In this document: positions 39,321 to 48,627 of the stretch, piece by piece | How the letters are laid out: each line of letters starts with the position of its first letter | How positions within the stretch are numbered: position 1 is the first letter of the stretch | Source: Buchnera aphidicola (Chaitoregma tattakana) | GTDB taxonomy: Bacteria > Pseudomonadota > Gammaproteobacteria > Enterobacterales > Enterobacteriaceae | Assembly (NCBI RefSeq): GCF_039370165.1 | Contig: NZ_CP134991.1 | Coordinates: 355,465-419,464 of the forward strand | Reading direction: 5' to 3' | Length of the DNA: 64,000 bases | The notes under the pieces: generated by a model | What the model was told of the DNA's origin: nothing | What the model saw: only the letters and a program-made list of their open reading frames with translations | Databases searched by the model: none | Program-made: the position numbers and the translations under genes

Positions 39321-39770
39321 TTATTTAGATAAAATTTCTACATAAATATTTGATTCAATATTTTTATATAATTTTAAATTAACATTATAAATTCCTAACT
39401 TTCTAATAAAATTATTTTTTATATATATACTTTTTTTATTCACTTTCACCCCGATCTTTCTTAAATTATATGTAATAATTTTAGCATTTACAGAGCCAAA
39501 CAATTTACCTTCTTTCCCAGATTTTACAAAAATTTTTAATTTATCTATTTTATCTAATTTTTTTTTAACATTTTTTAAAGTTTCTATCCTGCTTTCTAGC
39601 TTTTTTTCCATTAAAACTTTTTTCTCATAAAACTTTTTAATATTTTCTGCATTAGCTAAAACCGCTTTTTTTTTAGGAAACAAAAAATTTCTAGCATATC
39701 CTGGCTTTACATTTACAACCTTTCCTTTATCTCCTAACTGCATTACTTTTTCAGAAAGTATAATTTTCAT
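39321..39770 (-). CDS. rplI: 50S ribosomal protein L9
   Basis: Two-domain protein joined by a long helix. MKIILSEKVMQLGDKGKVVNVKPGYARNFL is the N-terminal signature (shown in part: GDKGKVVNVKPGYARNFL); the helix runs near residues 40-75; the C-terminal domain begins at SGKEGKLFGSVN near 87. 149 aa as in E. coli. Order rpsF-rpsR-rplI, with priB lost. Confidence 0.96.
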   Translation of the reverse strand: MKIILSEKVMQLGDKGKVVNVKPGYARNFLFPKKKAVLANAENIKKFYEKKVLMEKKLESRIETLKNVKKKLDKIDKLKIFVKSGKEGKLFGSVNAKIITYNLRKIGVKVNKKSIYIKNNFIRKLGIYNVNLKLYKNIESNIYVEILSK

Positions 39771-39809
39771 AAAATTAGTTATCTTAATTAAAAAAACATA
39801 AAATAATTT

Positions 39810-40037
39810 TTATTTATGTTTATCGGTATAAGGAAGTAAAGCTAAGTATCTTGCTTTTTTAATAGCTTTAGACAATTTTCTTTGATATTTTGATTTAGTT
39901 CCTGTTATTCTACTAGGAACTATTTTACCACTTTCAGTAACGTAATTTCTTAACAAATTTATATCTTTATAATCTATTTCTGTAATTCCCTCTGAAGTAA
40001 ATCTACAAAATTTCCTTCTTCTGAAATAACGAACCAT
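39810..40037 (-). CDS. rpsR: 30S ribosomal protein S18
   Basis: 75 aa, as in E. coli: [20 protein letters not shown] near residue 3, [20 protein letters not shown] near 36, and the [12 protein letters not shown] end. Binds beside S6 on the platform; its gene follows rpsF. Confidence 0.97.
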   Translation of the reverse strand: MVRYFRRRKFCRFTSEGITEIDYKDINLLRNYVTESGKIVPSRITGTKSKYQRKLSKAIKKARYLALLPYTDKHK

Positions 40038-40110
40038 ATTTTATTCCTATTAAATAATATAAAAAATAAGACATTAAAAAAAAATTTAAGTAAAAAAGTA
40101 TAAAGACCAT

Positions 40111-40458
40111 CTAACCATTTTGCAACTTATTTTCAGACTCTTTAAGTAAAAACACAGGAGACTTAGAACTTATAGCTTTTTTCGTGGATATTATAAGATT
40201 TCTCAATATATTTTCATCAAACCTAATTTTATTTTCTAAAATATTTATAGTTTTTTTCAACACCTCTATATTTATTAAAACATAATGACCTTTGTGAATT
40301 TTTTTTATAGGATAAGACAGATGTTTCCTTCCCCAATTTTCTATCCTATGTATAATTCCACCATTTTTTCTTATTAGATTTACATATTTATCTATAATTT
40401 TAGATACTAAATTACTATTTCCAGGATGGAATATTAAAACTATTTCATAATGATTCAT
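40111..40458 (-). CDS. rpsF: 30S ribosomal protein S6
   Basis: S6 pairs with S18. The start at 40458 (MNHYEIVLIFHPGNSN) matches E. coli MRHYEIVFMVHPDQS; the open frame continues nine codons upstream. GRKHLSYPIKKIHKGHYVLI near residue 48 is conserved. 115 aa; the acidic tail modified by RimK in E. coli is missing or altered. Only 73 bp separate it from rpsR, so priB is absent. Confidence 0.95.
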   Translation of the reverse strand: MNHYEIVLIFHPGNSNLVSKIIDKYVNLIRKNGGIIHRIENWGRKHLSYPIKKIHKGHYVLINIEVLKKTINILENKIRFDENILRNLIISTKKAISSKSPVFLLKESENKLQNG

Positions 40459-40511
40459 ATAAAATAAATACCATATTAGTAACAATTTATAGTAAATTTT
40501 AAAAAAAATAG

Positions 40512-41447
40512 TTAACTATTTTTTTTAAAATTTTTTAAAATCTTAAAAATTTTATCTTTAGATTTCTTGTTATTTTCAAAATACAAAAAATTCAAATTTT
40601 TCCAAGATCTTATCCAAGTCATTTGTTTTTTGACTAATTTTTTAGTTAAAAAAAATATCTCATTAAACATTTGATCATATGTAATTTTTTCATTTATAAA
40701 ATTCCACATTTGAGAATATCCTATACAATTCATAGCTTGAGATTTTACATGTAAAACATTGTTTTTAAATAATTCATAAACTTCTTTTTCAAAACCTAAA
40801 TTTATCATTTTCTGCAAGCGATAAAATATTCTATTATATAAAAATTTCTTTTCAATAGGAACAATAACAAATTGTAATACTGTATATTTAAACCTTTTTT
40901 TCTTAAAAAAACTACTTTTTTTCTTTCCAGAAGTATAATAAACTTCTAATGCTCTAGACAATCTATATATATCATTTATATTTATTTTACTAGCGCTGCA
41001 AGGATCTATTTTAGATAATTTTTTATGAAGAAGTATTCTATTATTTTTAGCACATAAAGTAATCCTTTTAGAGAGATTTACATTCTTCTTTGGTAAATTT
41101 ATTAATCCCTCTAATAATATTTTATAATATAACATAGTGCCACCAACCAATAAAGGCACTTTATTAGATAGAAATGCCTGCTTTATTTCTCTTAACGCAT
41201 CGGAATAAAAATCTGCTACGGAATAACATTCATTAGGATATTTAATATCTACTAGCTTATGAGGATATTTTTTCAATTCATTTATAGTAGGTTTTGCAGT
41301 TCCTATATTCATCTTTTTATAAACTAAAGAAGAATCAACACTAATTATTTGTGAATTTATACTATTATGAATATCCATCGCCAAAGAAGTTTTTCCGCAA
41401 CATGTAGGGCCCATCAAAAAAATAACTACTTTATTATTCTCTATCAT
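40512..41447 (-). CDS. miaA: tRNA dimethylallyltransferase MiaA
   Basis: Adds dimethylallyl to A37 of tRNAs reading UNN codons. P-loop VIFLMGPTCCGKTSLAMDI near residue 8 (usual TASGKT replaced by TCCGKT but GxxxxGK kept), ISVDSSLVYKKMNIGTAKP near 34, VGGTMLYYKILLEG near 99, and a C-terminal KKQMTWIRSWKN near 280. 311 aa against 316. Downstream of pgi on the same strand. Confidence 0.95.
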   Translation of the reverse strand: MIENNKVVIFLMGPTCCGKTSLAMDIHNSINSQIISVDSSLVYKKMNIGTAKPTINELKKYPHKLVDIKYPNECYSVADFYSDALREIKQAFLSNKVPLLVGGTMLYYKILLEGLINLPKKNVNLSKRITLCAKNNRILLHKKLSKIDPCSASKININDIYRLSRALEVYYTSGKKKSSFFKKKRFKYTVLQFVIVPIEKKFLYNRIFYRLQKMINLGFEKEVYELFKNNVLHVKSQAMNCIGYSQMWNFINEKITYDQMFNEIFFLTKKLVKKQMTWIRSWKNLNFLYFENNKKSKDKIFKILKNFKKNS

Positions 41448-41587
41448 AAAACTATTTTGATGAAACTATATATAAAACATGTAATAAATCTTTCACACTA
41501 CTTAGAAATGGAAACATATAAAAACTTACCTTTATTTTTTTTTCCTAATATATGTATAACATATTATATAAAATTTTAAAATACTTT

Positions 41588-43225
41588 TTATTCTTTCCAG
41601 CTATTGTAATAATTTAATAAGCCATTTGTAGAACTATCATATTTATAATCTTTATGATTATTCATCTTCAAAACATTATATATATCATTAGATAGTGTTT
41701 TACCAAGTTCTACTCCCCATTGATCAAAACTAAATATATTTAAAATTATTCCTTGAACAAAAACTTTATGTTCATACATAGCAACTAGAATTCCTAAACT
41801 AATAGGATCTAATTTTTTAAACATAATAGAATTAGAAGGAATATTACCATAAAATTTTTTATAAAATTTATCACAATGTTTTTTTATATTTTCTTTATTT
41901 CTGTAAAATGGATCACAATTTCCGAAAAATAATGACTTAGTTTGTGCAAAAAAATTAGATAACAAAATTATATTATGTTTCTCAAATTTTTTATCATAGC
42001 CATTCACAAAAGCGACAAAATCACAAGGAACTAATCTGGTACCTTGGTGCAATAGTTGAAAAAAAGAATGCTGACAATTAGTACCAGTACCCCCCCATAT
42101 TATTTGACTAGTGTTATATGTAATTCTCTTTCCATTTCTATCACAATTTTTGCCATTAGACTCCATATTTAACTGTTGTATGTAACTAGTAAATTTGTTA
42201 AGTCTATTACTATATGTCAAAATTACTTCTGTAGCAGAATTAAAAAAGAAATTATACCAAAAACTTATTAATGCCAATATTATAGGTATATTTTTATTAA
42301 TTTTTTTTTTATAAAAATGATTATCCATTTTATTGGCTCCCTCTAAAAATTTAAAAAAATTCTTATGCCCAATAGACAACATTATTGACAAACCTACTGA
42401 TGACCATACTGAATATCTTCCTCCTACCCAACTAAAAATTTTAAATATATTTTTTTTACATATACCAAAATTAATAGAATTCTTCACATTATTTGAAATA
42501 GCAAAAAAATGCTTATTAATAAAATTTTTATTATTAAATTTTTTTATAAAACATTTTTTTATACTATTAGCATTAACAATAGTTTCAGTAGTAGTAAAAG
42601 TTTTAGAAACTATTAAAAATAATGAAGTTTCTAGATTTATTTTATCTAACACATCTTTTAAATTAGTATTATCTATATTAGATATATAATGTATATTTAA
42701 ATGATTTTTATAATCTTTCAAAGCATTGTTAATCATTTGCGGACCCAATTCCGATCCTCCTATTCCTATATTTACAATATCAGTTATTTTTTTATTAGTG
42801 CATCCTTTCCATATACCATTTATTACTTTTATAGAAAAATTTTTCATCTTATCAAAACATTTTTTTATTTCTAACTCTGTATTTTTATCTTTTAAAAAAC
42901 CATTTTTGTTTTTATAGTTTCGCAAAGATACATGTAAAACAGAATTATTTTCAGTTTCATTTATTTTACTACCAGAAAACATCTTTTTTATTTCTTGTAC
43001 AATTCCTATTTCTTCAGCTAGTTTGAAAAGAATATTCATAGCTCGACTATCAATAATGTTTTTAGAATAATCAAATATCATCTTATCTAAAAAGTTTATA
43101 GAAAATTCTTTAAACCTATTTTTATTAGAAGTAAATAAATTTCTAACATCACAATTTTTTAGTTTTAAAAATCTATTTTGTAAATTTTTCCAACTTTTAA
43201 CATCTTTAAAATTTTTATATTTCAT
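41588..43225 (-). CDS. pgi: glucose-6-phosphate isomerase
   Basis: Glycolytic isomerase, 545 aa against 549. IVNIGIGGSELGPQMINNAL near residue 150, SKTFTTTETIVNA near 208, GGRYSVWSSVGLS near 268, the QQLNMESNGKNCDRNG segment near 347 with the catalytic Glu, and QGTRLVPCDFVAF near 390 are all present. Frame is intact along the whole length. Confidence 0.96.
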   Translation of the reverse strand: MKYKNFKDVKSWKNLQNRFLKLKNCDVRNLFTSNKNRFKEFSINFLDKMIFDYSKNIIDSRAMNILFKLAEEIGIVQEIKKMFSGSKINETENNSVLHVSLRNYKNKNGFLKDKNTELEIKKCFDKMKNFSIKVINGIWKGCTNKKITDIVNIGIGGSELGPQMINNALKDYKNHLNIHYISNIDNTNLKDVLDKINLETSLFLIVSKTFTTTETIVNANSIKKCFIKKFNNKNFINKHFFAISNNVKNSINFGICKKNIFKIFSWVGGRYSVWSSVGLSIMLSIGHKNFFKFLEGANKMDNHFYKKKINKNIPIILALISFWYNFFFNSATEVILTYSNRLNKFTSYIQQLNMESNGKNCDRNGKRITYNTSQIIWGGTGTNCQHSFFQLLHQGTRLVPCDFVAFVNGYDKKFEKHNIILLSNFFAQTKSLFFGNCDPFYRNKENIKKHCDKFYKKFYGNIPSNSIMFKKLDPISLGILVAMYEHKVFVQGIILNIFSFDQWGVELGKTLSNDIYNVLKMNNHKDYKYDSSTNGLLNYYNSWKE

Positions 43226-43344
43226 ATATTATATTTATTTTAGTAAAAGAAATAATTATATTATATTTCATATAATATAAGTTTATGAACATATTTTTTA
43301 AAAAAATATCATTTAATAAAATGAATAATAATATAGTAAAAGTT

Positions 43345-43887
43345 ATGAACAAAAATAAACTAATATGGATAGATTTAGAAATGACAGGATTAGACCCAGA
43401 AAAAGATTTTATATTAGAGATAGGTATAATTATAACAGATAAACAACTAAAAGAAACAAAATCACAAATTTCTATTCCTATATATCAAAAACCTAAAATT
43501 TTAAATAAAATGAATGAGTGGAGTAAAAAAATACATAAAAAAAATGGATTAATAAAAAAATCAAAAAACAGCAAATATAATGAAGCGCTAGCAGAAAGAA
43601 AAATAATAAAATTTATAAAAAAAACTGTTGAAAAAAAACAGTCACCAATGTGTGGAAGTTCTAATTTCATAGACAAACTGTTTCTAAAAAAATTTATGCC
43701 AGATTTGTTAGATTATTTTCACTATAGATCAATAGATGTAAGCTCTATAAAAGAATTATCAAAAATATGGAATAAAAACGTATATAAAAAATTTAAAAAA
43801 CACAAAAACCATACTGTAATAGAGGATATAAAAAATTCTATAAGAGAACTTATACATTATAAAAAACACTTTTTAAAATGTGATTAA
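43345..43887 (+). CDS. orn: oligoribonuclease
   Basis: 3'-5' exonuclease for 2-5 nt RNAs, essential in E. coli. DEDDh residues: LIWIDLEMTGLDPEKDF near residue 6, SIDVSSIKELSK near 112, and KNHTVIEDIKNS near 155. The start at 43345 gives the E. coli-like length of 180 aa; in-frame ATGs at 43321 and 43285 are alternatives and no Shine-Dalgarno site decides. Followed by tRNA-Gly as in E. coli. Confidence 0.94.
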   Translation: MNKNKLIWIDLEMTGLDPEKDFILEIGIIITDKQLKETKSQISIPIYQKPKILNKMNEWSKKIHKKNGLIKKSKNSKYNEALAERKIIKFIKKTVEKKQSPMCGSSNFIDKLFLKKFMPDLLDYFHYRSIDVSSIKELSKIWNKNVYKKFKKHKNHTVIEDIKNSIRELIHYKKHFLKCD

Positions 43888-43911
43888 ACTTTTGTTAAAA
43901 AAAATAAAAAC

Positions 43912-43940
43912 TTGTCTAAAAAAAATTATTAATATATAAT
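43912..43940 (+). promoter_or_regulatory. candidate promoter of tRNA-Gly
   Basis: TTGTCT (43912-43917), 17 bases, TATAAT (43935-43940), placed 13 bases before the tRNA. Four of six plus six of six consensus bases, in the gap after orn. Confidence 0.55.
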
Positions 43941-43952
43941 CTATATAATAAG

Positions 43953-44026
43953 GCGGGAATAGCTCAGATGGTTAGAGTGCAACCTTGCCAAGGTTGAGGT
44001 CGCGAGTTCAAATCTCGTTTCCCGCT
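43953..44026 (+). tRNA. tRNA-Gly (anticodon GCC)
   Basis: Acceptor GCGGGAA/TTCCCGC, anticodon loop CTTGCCAA with GCC, discriminator T as in E. coli tRNA-Gly. No CCA is encoded. Position after orn matches the E. coli glyVXY site. Confidence 0.98.
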
Positions 44027-44134
44027 ATATAAAAATATAATTTTTTTTGAATAATATTTTTTTAATATAAAATATTATAAGAAATAAATAATAGTCTAAA
44101 TTAATATTTTAAAAAAATGATATTATTAATTAGT

Positions 44135-44341
44135 TTAAAAATTTTTAAATTTTTTATTAAATCTTTCTATTCTACCACTAGTATCAACAACACGTTGTTT
44201 CCCAGTAAAAAATGGATGACAAACACCACATATGTCCAAATTAATAGATTCTTTATTTATAGTAGAAAAAAAATTAATGATATTACCACATGAACAAGTA
44301 GCTACTGTTTTTTTATAATTTGGGTGTATATTTTTTTTCAC
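44135..44341 (-). CDS. rpmE: 50S ribosomal protein L31 (zinc-binding form)
   Basis: 68 aa. [20 protein letters not shown] and [20 protein letters not shown] carry the four zinc-type Cys (CSC plus CGVC). Ends in a basic tail. Convergent with tRNA-Gly and upstream of hslV in the E. coli order rpmE...hslVU. Confidence 0.96.
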   Translation of the reverse strand: MKKNIHPNYKKTVATCSCGNIINFFSTINKESINLDICGVCHPFFTGKQRVVDTSGRIERFNKKFKNF

Positions 44342-44656
44342 GTTTGTAAAACCTTTTTTTAAAATAAATAAAACATATTACACAATAAAAAATTAATATA
44401 TTTTACATATAACTACATATTATAAAATATACTAATATATATTAAACATTACATATAACAATACTATTATAAAAATAATAAATTATAAACAGAAAATTTG
44501 TCTTTTTTTTGTTAATAAGATTAAAAAAATTAGTAATACTAGCATATGTAAAATTAATATACAATTAATATTAAAATAATATAAAAAAATAATAATATAT
44601 TTTATAAAAAAACATAAGAAAATTCTTAACATATTAAAACACATCCAAGGAAGTTT
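44342..44656. other. 315-bp intergenic region before hslVU
   Basis: Divergent gap between rpmE and hslV, nearly all A and T. I looked for a sigma-32 heat-shock promoter (CTTGAA and CCCCAT boxes) and saw none. The only firm element is the strong AAGGAAG Shine-Dalgarno site at about 44649-44655 in front of hslV. Confidence 0.6.
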
Positions 44657-45187
44657 ATGACAACTATATTAAGCATTAGATTAAAAAAAAAAGTAGTAAT
44701 AGGGGGAGATGGGCAAGCTACTTTAGGAAACACAGTAATTAAAAGTAATGTTAAAAAAGTAAGAAATTTATACAATAAAAAAGTGATAGCAGGATTTGCA
44801 GGTGGTACAGCTGATGCATTCACATTATTTGACTTATTTGAAAAAAAGTTAGCTGTACATCAAGGTCAATTGCAAAGGTCAGCAATAGAATTAGCTAAAG
44901 ATTGGAGAACAGATAAAATACTAAGAAAATTAGAAGCATTACTAGCTGTAGCAGACAAAACTACATCATTAATAATAACTGGAAATGGAGATGTAATACA
45001 ACCAGAAAATGACTTAATTGCTATAGGATCCGGAGGACCATATGCTCAGGCATCAGCTCAAGCTCTGTTAAAACATTCTAATTTAACTGCAAGAGAAATC
45101 GTAAAAGAATCTTTAAAAATATCATCAAACATTTGTATTTATACAAATCAAATTTTTACAATAAAAGAACTACTTTCAGAAAAATAA
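44657..45187 (+). CDS. hslV: HslV peptidase subunit of the HslUV protease
   Basis: Proteasome-like peptidase. After Met, the catalytic N-terminal Thr is in place (MTTILSIR). [20 protein letters not shown] near residue 14, [15 protein letters not shown] near 38, and [16 protein letters not shown] near 120 match E. coli. 176 aa in both. A strong Shine-Dalgarno site (AAGGAAG) precedes it; hslU follows 10 bp later. Confidence 0.97.
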   Translation: MTTILSIRLKKKVVIGGDGQATLGNTVIKSNVKKVRNLYNKKVIAGFAGGTADAFTLFDLFEKKLAVHQGQLQRSAIELAKDWRTDKILRKLEALLAVADKTTSLIITGNGDVIQPENDLIAIGSGGPYAQASAQALLKHSNLTAREIVKESLKISSNICIYTNQIFTIKELLSEK

Positions 45188-45197
45188 GGATCTAAAT

Positions 45198-46532
45198 ATG
45201 TCAGAAATGACTCCAAAAGATGTAGTCAATGAATTAAATAAATTTATAATAGGACAAAATAAAGCAAAAAAAGCAGTAGCTATTGCGTTACGAAATAGAT
45301 GGAGAAGAATGCAACTAGACAAAGAATTAAGACGAGAAATTACACCAAAAAATATACTTATGATAGGTCCAACAGGAGTTGGAAAAACAGAAATTGCCAG
45401 AAGACTAGCCAAACTAGCAAAATCTCCATTTATAAAAATCGAAGCTACAAAATTTACTGAAGTAGGATATGTAGGAAAAGAAGTAGATTCTATAATAAGA
45501 GATCTAACAGATTCAGCTATGAAAATAGTAAGAATGCAAATAATAGAAAAAAATAAAAAAAAAGTAAGAGAAATAGCAGAAGAAAAAATATTAGCTGTAT
45601 TAGTACCAACAGTACAAAATAATTGGGGAATACAAGATACTAGTCAAAGACCATTAGCTACAATACAATCATTTAGAAAAAAATTAAGAGAAGGAAAATT
45701 AGATGACAAAGAAATAGAAATAAATGTTTCAGTAACTCCACTAGGAGTAGAAATTATGGCGCCTCCGGGAATGGAAGATTTAACAAATCAACTCCAATCA
45801 ATATTCCAAAATTTAGGTAGCAATAAAAAAAGAGCTAGAAAATTAAAAATAAAAGATGCTATGAAAATATTAATAGAAGAAGAAGCGTCAAAATTAATTA
45901 ATCCTGAAGAAATAAAAAAAAAAGCTATAAATGCAGTAGAACAAAATGGGATAGTATTTATTGATGAAATAGATAAAATTTGTAAAAGAAGCGGTATGAG
46001 TTCAGGGCCTGACATTTCTAGAGAAGGAGTACAAAGAGATCTATTACCACTAGTAGAAGGATGCACAGTATCTACTAAATATGGAACTGTAAAAACAGAT
46101 CACATATTATTTATTGCATCAGGGGCTTTTCAGGTATCTACTCCTTCAGATTTAATACCAGAATTGCAAGGAAGATTGCCAATAAGAGTAGAACTAAAAT
46201 CTTTAACAATAGAAGACTTCGAAAGAATATTAACAGAACCTAGTTCTTCTATAACTATACAATATCAAGCTCTAATGCGTACAGAAGGAATAGAAATAAA
46301 CTTTACTAAAGAAGGGATTAGATGCATTGCTGAGGCAGCATGGAAAGTCAATGAATCTATGGAAAATATAGGCGCAAGAAGATTACACACAGTATTAGAA
46401 AAATTAATGGAAGATATTTCGTTTAATGCAAATGATAATAAAAATACTATAATAAAAATCGACAAAAAATATGTGGAAAAACATTTAGATAAATTTATAT
46501 CTAACGAAGATCTTAGTAAATTTGTATTATAA
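45198..46532 (+). CDS. hslU: HslU ATPase subunit of the HslUV protease
   Basis: AAA+ unfoldase feeding Hsl[21 protein letters not shown] near residue 4, Walker [15 protein letters not shown] near 57, [11 protein letters not shown] (pore loop region) near 88, Walker [11 protein letters not shown] near 250, sensor region [10 protein letters not shown] near 322. C-terminal tail LSKFVL would insert into HslV. 444 aa against 443. Shine-Dalgarno AAGGA before the start. Confidence 0.97.
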   Translation: MSEMTPKDVVNELNKFIIGQNKAKKAVAIALRNRWRRMQLDKELRREITPKNILMIGPTGVGKTEIARRLAKLAKSPFIKIEATKFTEVGYVGKEVDSIIRDLTDSAMKIVRMQIIEKNKKKVREIAEEKILAVLVPTVQNNWGIQDTSQRPLATIQSFRKKLREGKLDDKEIEINVSVTPLGVEIMAPPGMEDLTNQLQSIFQNLGSNKKRARKLKIKDAMKILIEEEASKLINPEEIKKKAINAVEQNGIVFIDEIDKICKRSGMSSGPDISREGVQRDLLPLVEGCTVSTKYGTVKTDHILFIASGAFQVSTPSDLIPELQGRLPIRVELKSLTIEDFERILTEPSSSITIQYQALMRTEGIEINFTKEGIRCIAEAAWKVNESMENIGARRLHTVLEKLMEDISFNANDNKNTIIKIDKKYVEKHLDKFISNEDLSKFVL

Positions 46533-46550
46533 AGTTTATAAAATATAATT

Positions 46551-46595
46551 TTTTCTTATCTTAGAAAGAATCTGAGATAAGAAAATTTTTTTTTT
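46551..46595 (+). terminator. rho-independent terminator of hslVU
   Basis: TTTTCTTATCTTAGA (46551-46565) pairs with TCTGAGATAAGAAAA (46571-46585) in a 15-bp stem with one G-T pair and a 5-base loop, then a run of about 10 T. It begins 18 bp past the hslU stop and is the best canonical terminator in the window. Confidence 0.9.
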
Positions 46596-46744
46596 AAATA
46601 AAAAAACTCTAAAAAAACATGTATAAAGAAAATTACATAAAATATAATATTAATAATATTAAAAAAAATATCACTTCAAATTATAAAAAAAATTTATTAT
46701 TATATAATAATAAGTTTATACAATAAAATTATACAGAGATAAAA

Positions 46745-47494
46745 ATGACAAAATGGATAGATGCTCGTGTTATTGAAGTAAAAAAATGGAAATATCCATT
46801 ATTCAGTTTAATTCTACACGCAAAAATATCACCATTTATAGCAGGTCAATTTGCTAAAATAGTAATATTTAAAAACGAAAAAAAAATACAAAGAGCATAC
46901 TCTTATGTAAATTCACCAAAAGATAAAAATTTAGAATTTTATATAGCATGTATTAAAAATGGAAAAATTACAAATGCATTATATAAACTAATGCCTGGTA
47001 ATAATATTGTTATAAGTAAAAAATCTTTTGGATTTTTTACATTAAAAGAAGTTCCACAAACAGAAAATTTATGGATGATATCTACAGGAACAGCTATTGG
47101 TCCATATTTATCTATGTTACAAGATGGAGGAAAAGAAATAAAAAAATTTAAAAAAATAATATTAATACATGCAGTACGATATATAAATCAATTAAATTAT
47201 TTAAATGTAATAAATAAGATAAAACTTCAATATGGAAGTAAATTTATATTCCAAAAAATAGTCAGTAGAGAAAAAAATAAGGAATGTTTATTTGGTAGAA
47301 TACCTAAATTATTGTTAAATAATGAAATAGAAAAAAAAATACATGTAAAAATTAATTCTAATAACACACATATTATGCTATGTGGAAATCCATCAATGTT
47401 AAAAAATACATATAAAGTATTAAAAGAAAAATATGATCTTCAAAAAAATTTAAGAAGAAGAAAAGGACACATAACTATGGAAAATTATTGGTAA
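46745..47494 (+). CDS. fpr: ferredoxin/flavodoxin-NADP+ reductase
   Basis: FAD enzyme passing electrons between NADPH and ferredoxin or flavodoxin; Fdx is encoded at 61568-61897. FAD motif RAYSYVNSP near residue 50, NADP-binding STGTAIGPYLSML near 114, and a C-terminal GHITMENYW (E. coli ends GHMTAEHYW). 249 aa against 248. Follows the hslVU terminator. Confidence 0.95.
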   Translation: MTKWIDARVIEVKKWKYPLFSLILHAKISPFIAGQFAKIVIFKNEKKIQRAYSYVNSPKDKNLEFYIACIKNGKITNALYKLMPGNNIVISKKSFGFFTLKEVPQTENLWMISTGTAIGPYLSMLQDGGKEIKKFKKIILIHAVRYINQLNYLNVINKIKLQYGSKFIFQKIVSREKNKECLFGRIPKLLLNNEIEKKIHVKINSNNTHIMLCGNPSMLKNTYKVLKEKYDLQKNLRRRKGHITMENYW

Positions 47495-47513
47495 TATTTT
47501 TATAAAAATATTA
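47492..47513. terminator. palindrome at the fpr stop, possible bidirectional terminator
   Basis: A perfect 22-bp palindrome (TAATATTTTTA and its complement) starts with the fpr stop codon and lies in the 30-bp gap between convergent fpr and epmA. All A/T, so the stem is weak and the run of T within it may act in either direction. Confidence 0.35.
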
Positions 47514-47524
47514 TTAATATAAAA

Positions 47525-48502
47525 CTAACAATTATGTATAGAAAATGGTAATATATCAAAAATATTGCTACTTTTTAATTTTAACATTATAATTCTATCT
47601 ATTCCAACTGATACCCCGGAACATTCTGGGATTCCCTTAGATAAAGCATCTAAAAAAAATTTATCTAATTTAATCTTTTTTAAACCCATCTTATTTCTTA
47701 AAATATTTTCATTTTTAAACCTTTGTTCTTGTTCTTTTCTATCTGTTAACTCTTGAAAACCATTAGCTAATTCTATACCTTTAAAAAAAATTTCAAATCT
47801 ATTTGATGTCCTTTTATCATATTTATTTAAAGAAGATAATAAAGCTTGATCTGCCGGAAAATGATAAATAAAAATTGGTCTTTTTTTACCTAACTTTTTC
47901 TCTATTCCTATCATAAACAATATTTCCAATAAATCTTTTTTATTTAATAAGTTGTTATTTTTTATCAAATTATAATGATTTAAAAATATTATCTTATTCA
48001 CTAAATCATCTTTATTAGATGTTAATGGATCAATTTTTAAAAACTTTATAAAAATTTTTCTATAAGAAATCATATCAGATTTCTGGAAGTTTAAAATATT
48101 TTGAAAAAAAACATCTATAAATTTCATTAATTCAAACATATTATATTTAACCATATATAATTCAAGCATAGTAAATTCAGGATTATGACATGAGCTATAT
48201 GCTTCATTTCTAAAGCTATGACATATTTGAAAAATAGATCCTATTTTTAATGACAACAACCTTTTCATATGATATTCAGGACTAGACGTCAACCATAAAT
48301 TTATATTATTATTAGTTTTAATATCATAGTAAGAAGTTTTAAAACACTTGATATAACAATCTGTAACTGTATGTCTAGAAAGCAACGGAGTATCTACTTC
48401 TAAAATATCTATTTCATTAAAAAATTTTCTAATTTTAAAAATTATTTTAGATCTATAAATTAAATTTGTTTTTTTAATTTTTGAATTTAAAATATTATAC
48501 AT
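47525..48502 (-). CDS. epmA: EF-P-(R)-beta-lysine ligase EpmA (PoxA/YjeA)
   Basis: Class II LysRS-like enzyme that puts beta-lysine on elongation factor P. Motif 2 SPEYHMKRLLSLKIGSIFQI near residue 75 and FRNEAYSSCHNPEFTMLELY near 98; motif 3 CSGVSVGIDRIIML near 298; GIELANGFQELTD near 240. No N-terminal anticodon-binding domain, as expected for the family. 325 aa in E. coli also. Implies efp and epmB elsewhere. Confidence 0.95.
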   Translation of the reverse strand: MYNILNSKIKKTNLIYRSKIIFKIRKFFNEIDILEVDTPLLSRHTVTDCYIKCFKTSYYDIKTNNNINLWLTSSPEYHMKRLLSLKIGSIFQICHSFRNEAYSSCHNPEFTMLELYMVKYNMFELMKFIDVFFQNILNFQKSDMISYRKIFIKFLKIDPLTSNKDDLVNKIIFLNHYNLIKNNNLLNKKDLLEILFMIGIEKKLGKKRPIFIYHFPADQALLSSLNKYDKRTSNRFEIFFKGIELANGFQELTDRKEQEQRFKNENILRNKMGLKKIKLDKFFLDALSKGIPECSGVSVGIDRIIMLKLKSSNIFDILPFSIHNC

Positions 48503-48540
48503 ATAAGTTTTAAAACATTTAATAAAAAAAATTACATTAT

Positions 48541-48579
48541 AAGTTTACAAAACGAAAAGCATCGTTTTGTAAACTTTTT
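48541..48579 (-). terminator. strong hairpin downstream of the orphan gene
   Basis: AAGTTTACAAAACGA (48541-48555) and TCGTTTTGTAAACTT (48562-48576) form a perfect 15-bp stem with a 6-base loop. It lies 52 bp past the stop of the orphan gene and 39 bp before the epmA start, both on the minus strand. T-rich sequence flanks it on both strands. It most likely ends the orphan transcript. Confidence 0.7.
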
Positions 48580-48627
48580 CAACAGATTAGTAAACTATTT
48601 TTATAAAAATTATAAAAAAGATCTTAT

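Noticed and set aside
40512..41447. Defective P loop in MiaA (TCCGKT)
   Set aside because: The GxxxxGKT pattern is fully kept and the rest of the protein is normal, so no loss of function can be inferred.
44342..44656. Heat-shock (sigma-32) promoter before hslVU
   Set aside because: Expected from E. coli, but no CTTGAA or CCCCAT-like boxes with proper spacing were seen.
45788..46066. Open frames opposite hslU and many other real genes
   Set aside because: They lie wholly within well-recognised genes on the other strand, have no Shine-Dalgarno site and resemble no known protein; AT-rich codon use opens such shadow frames.
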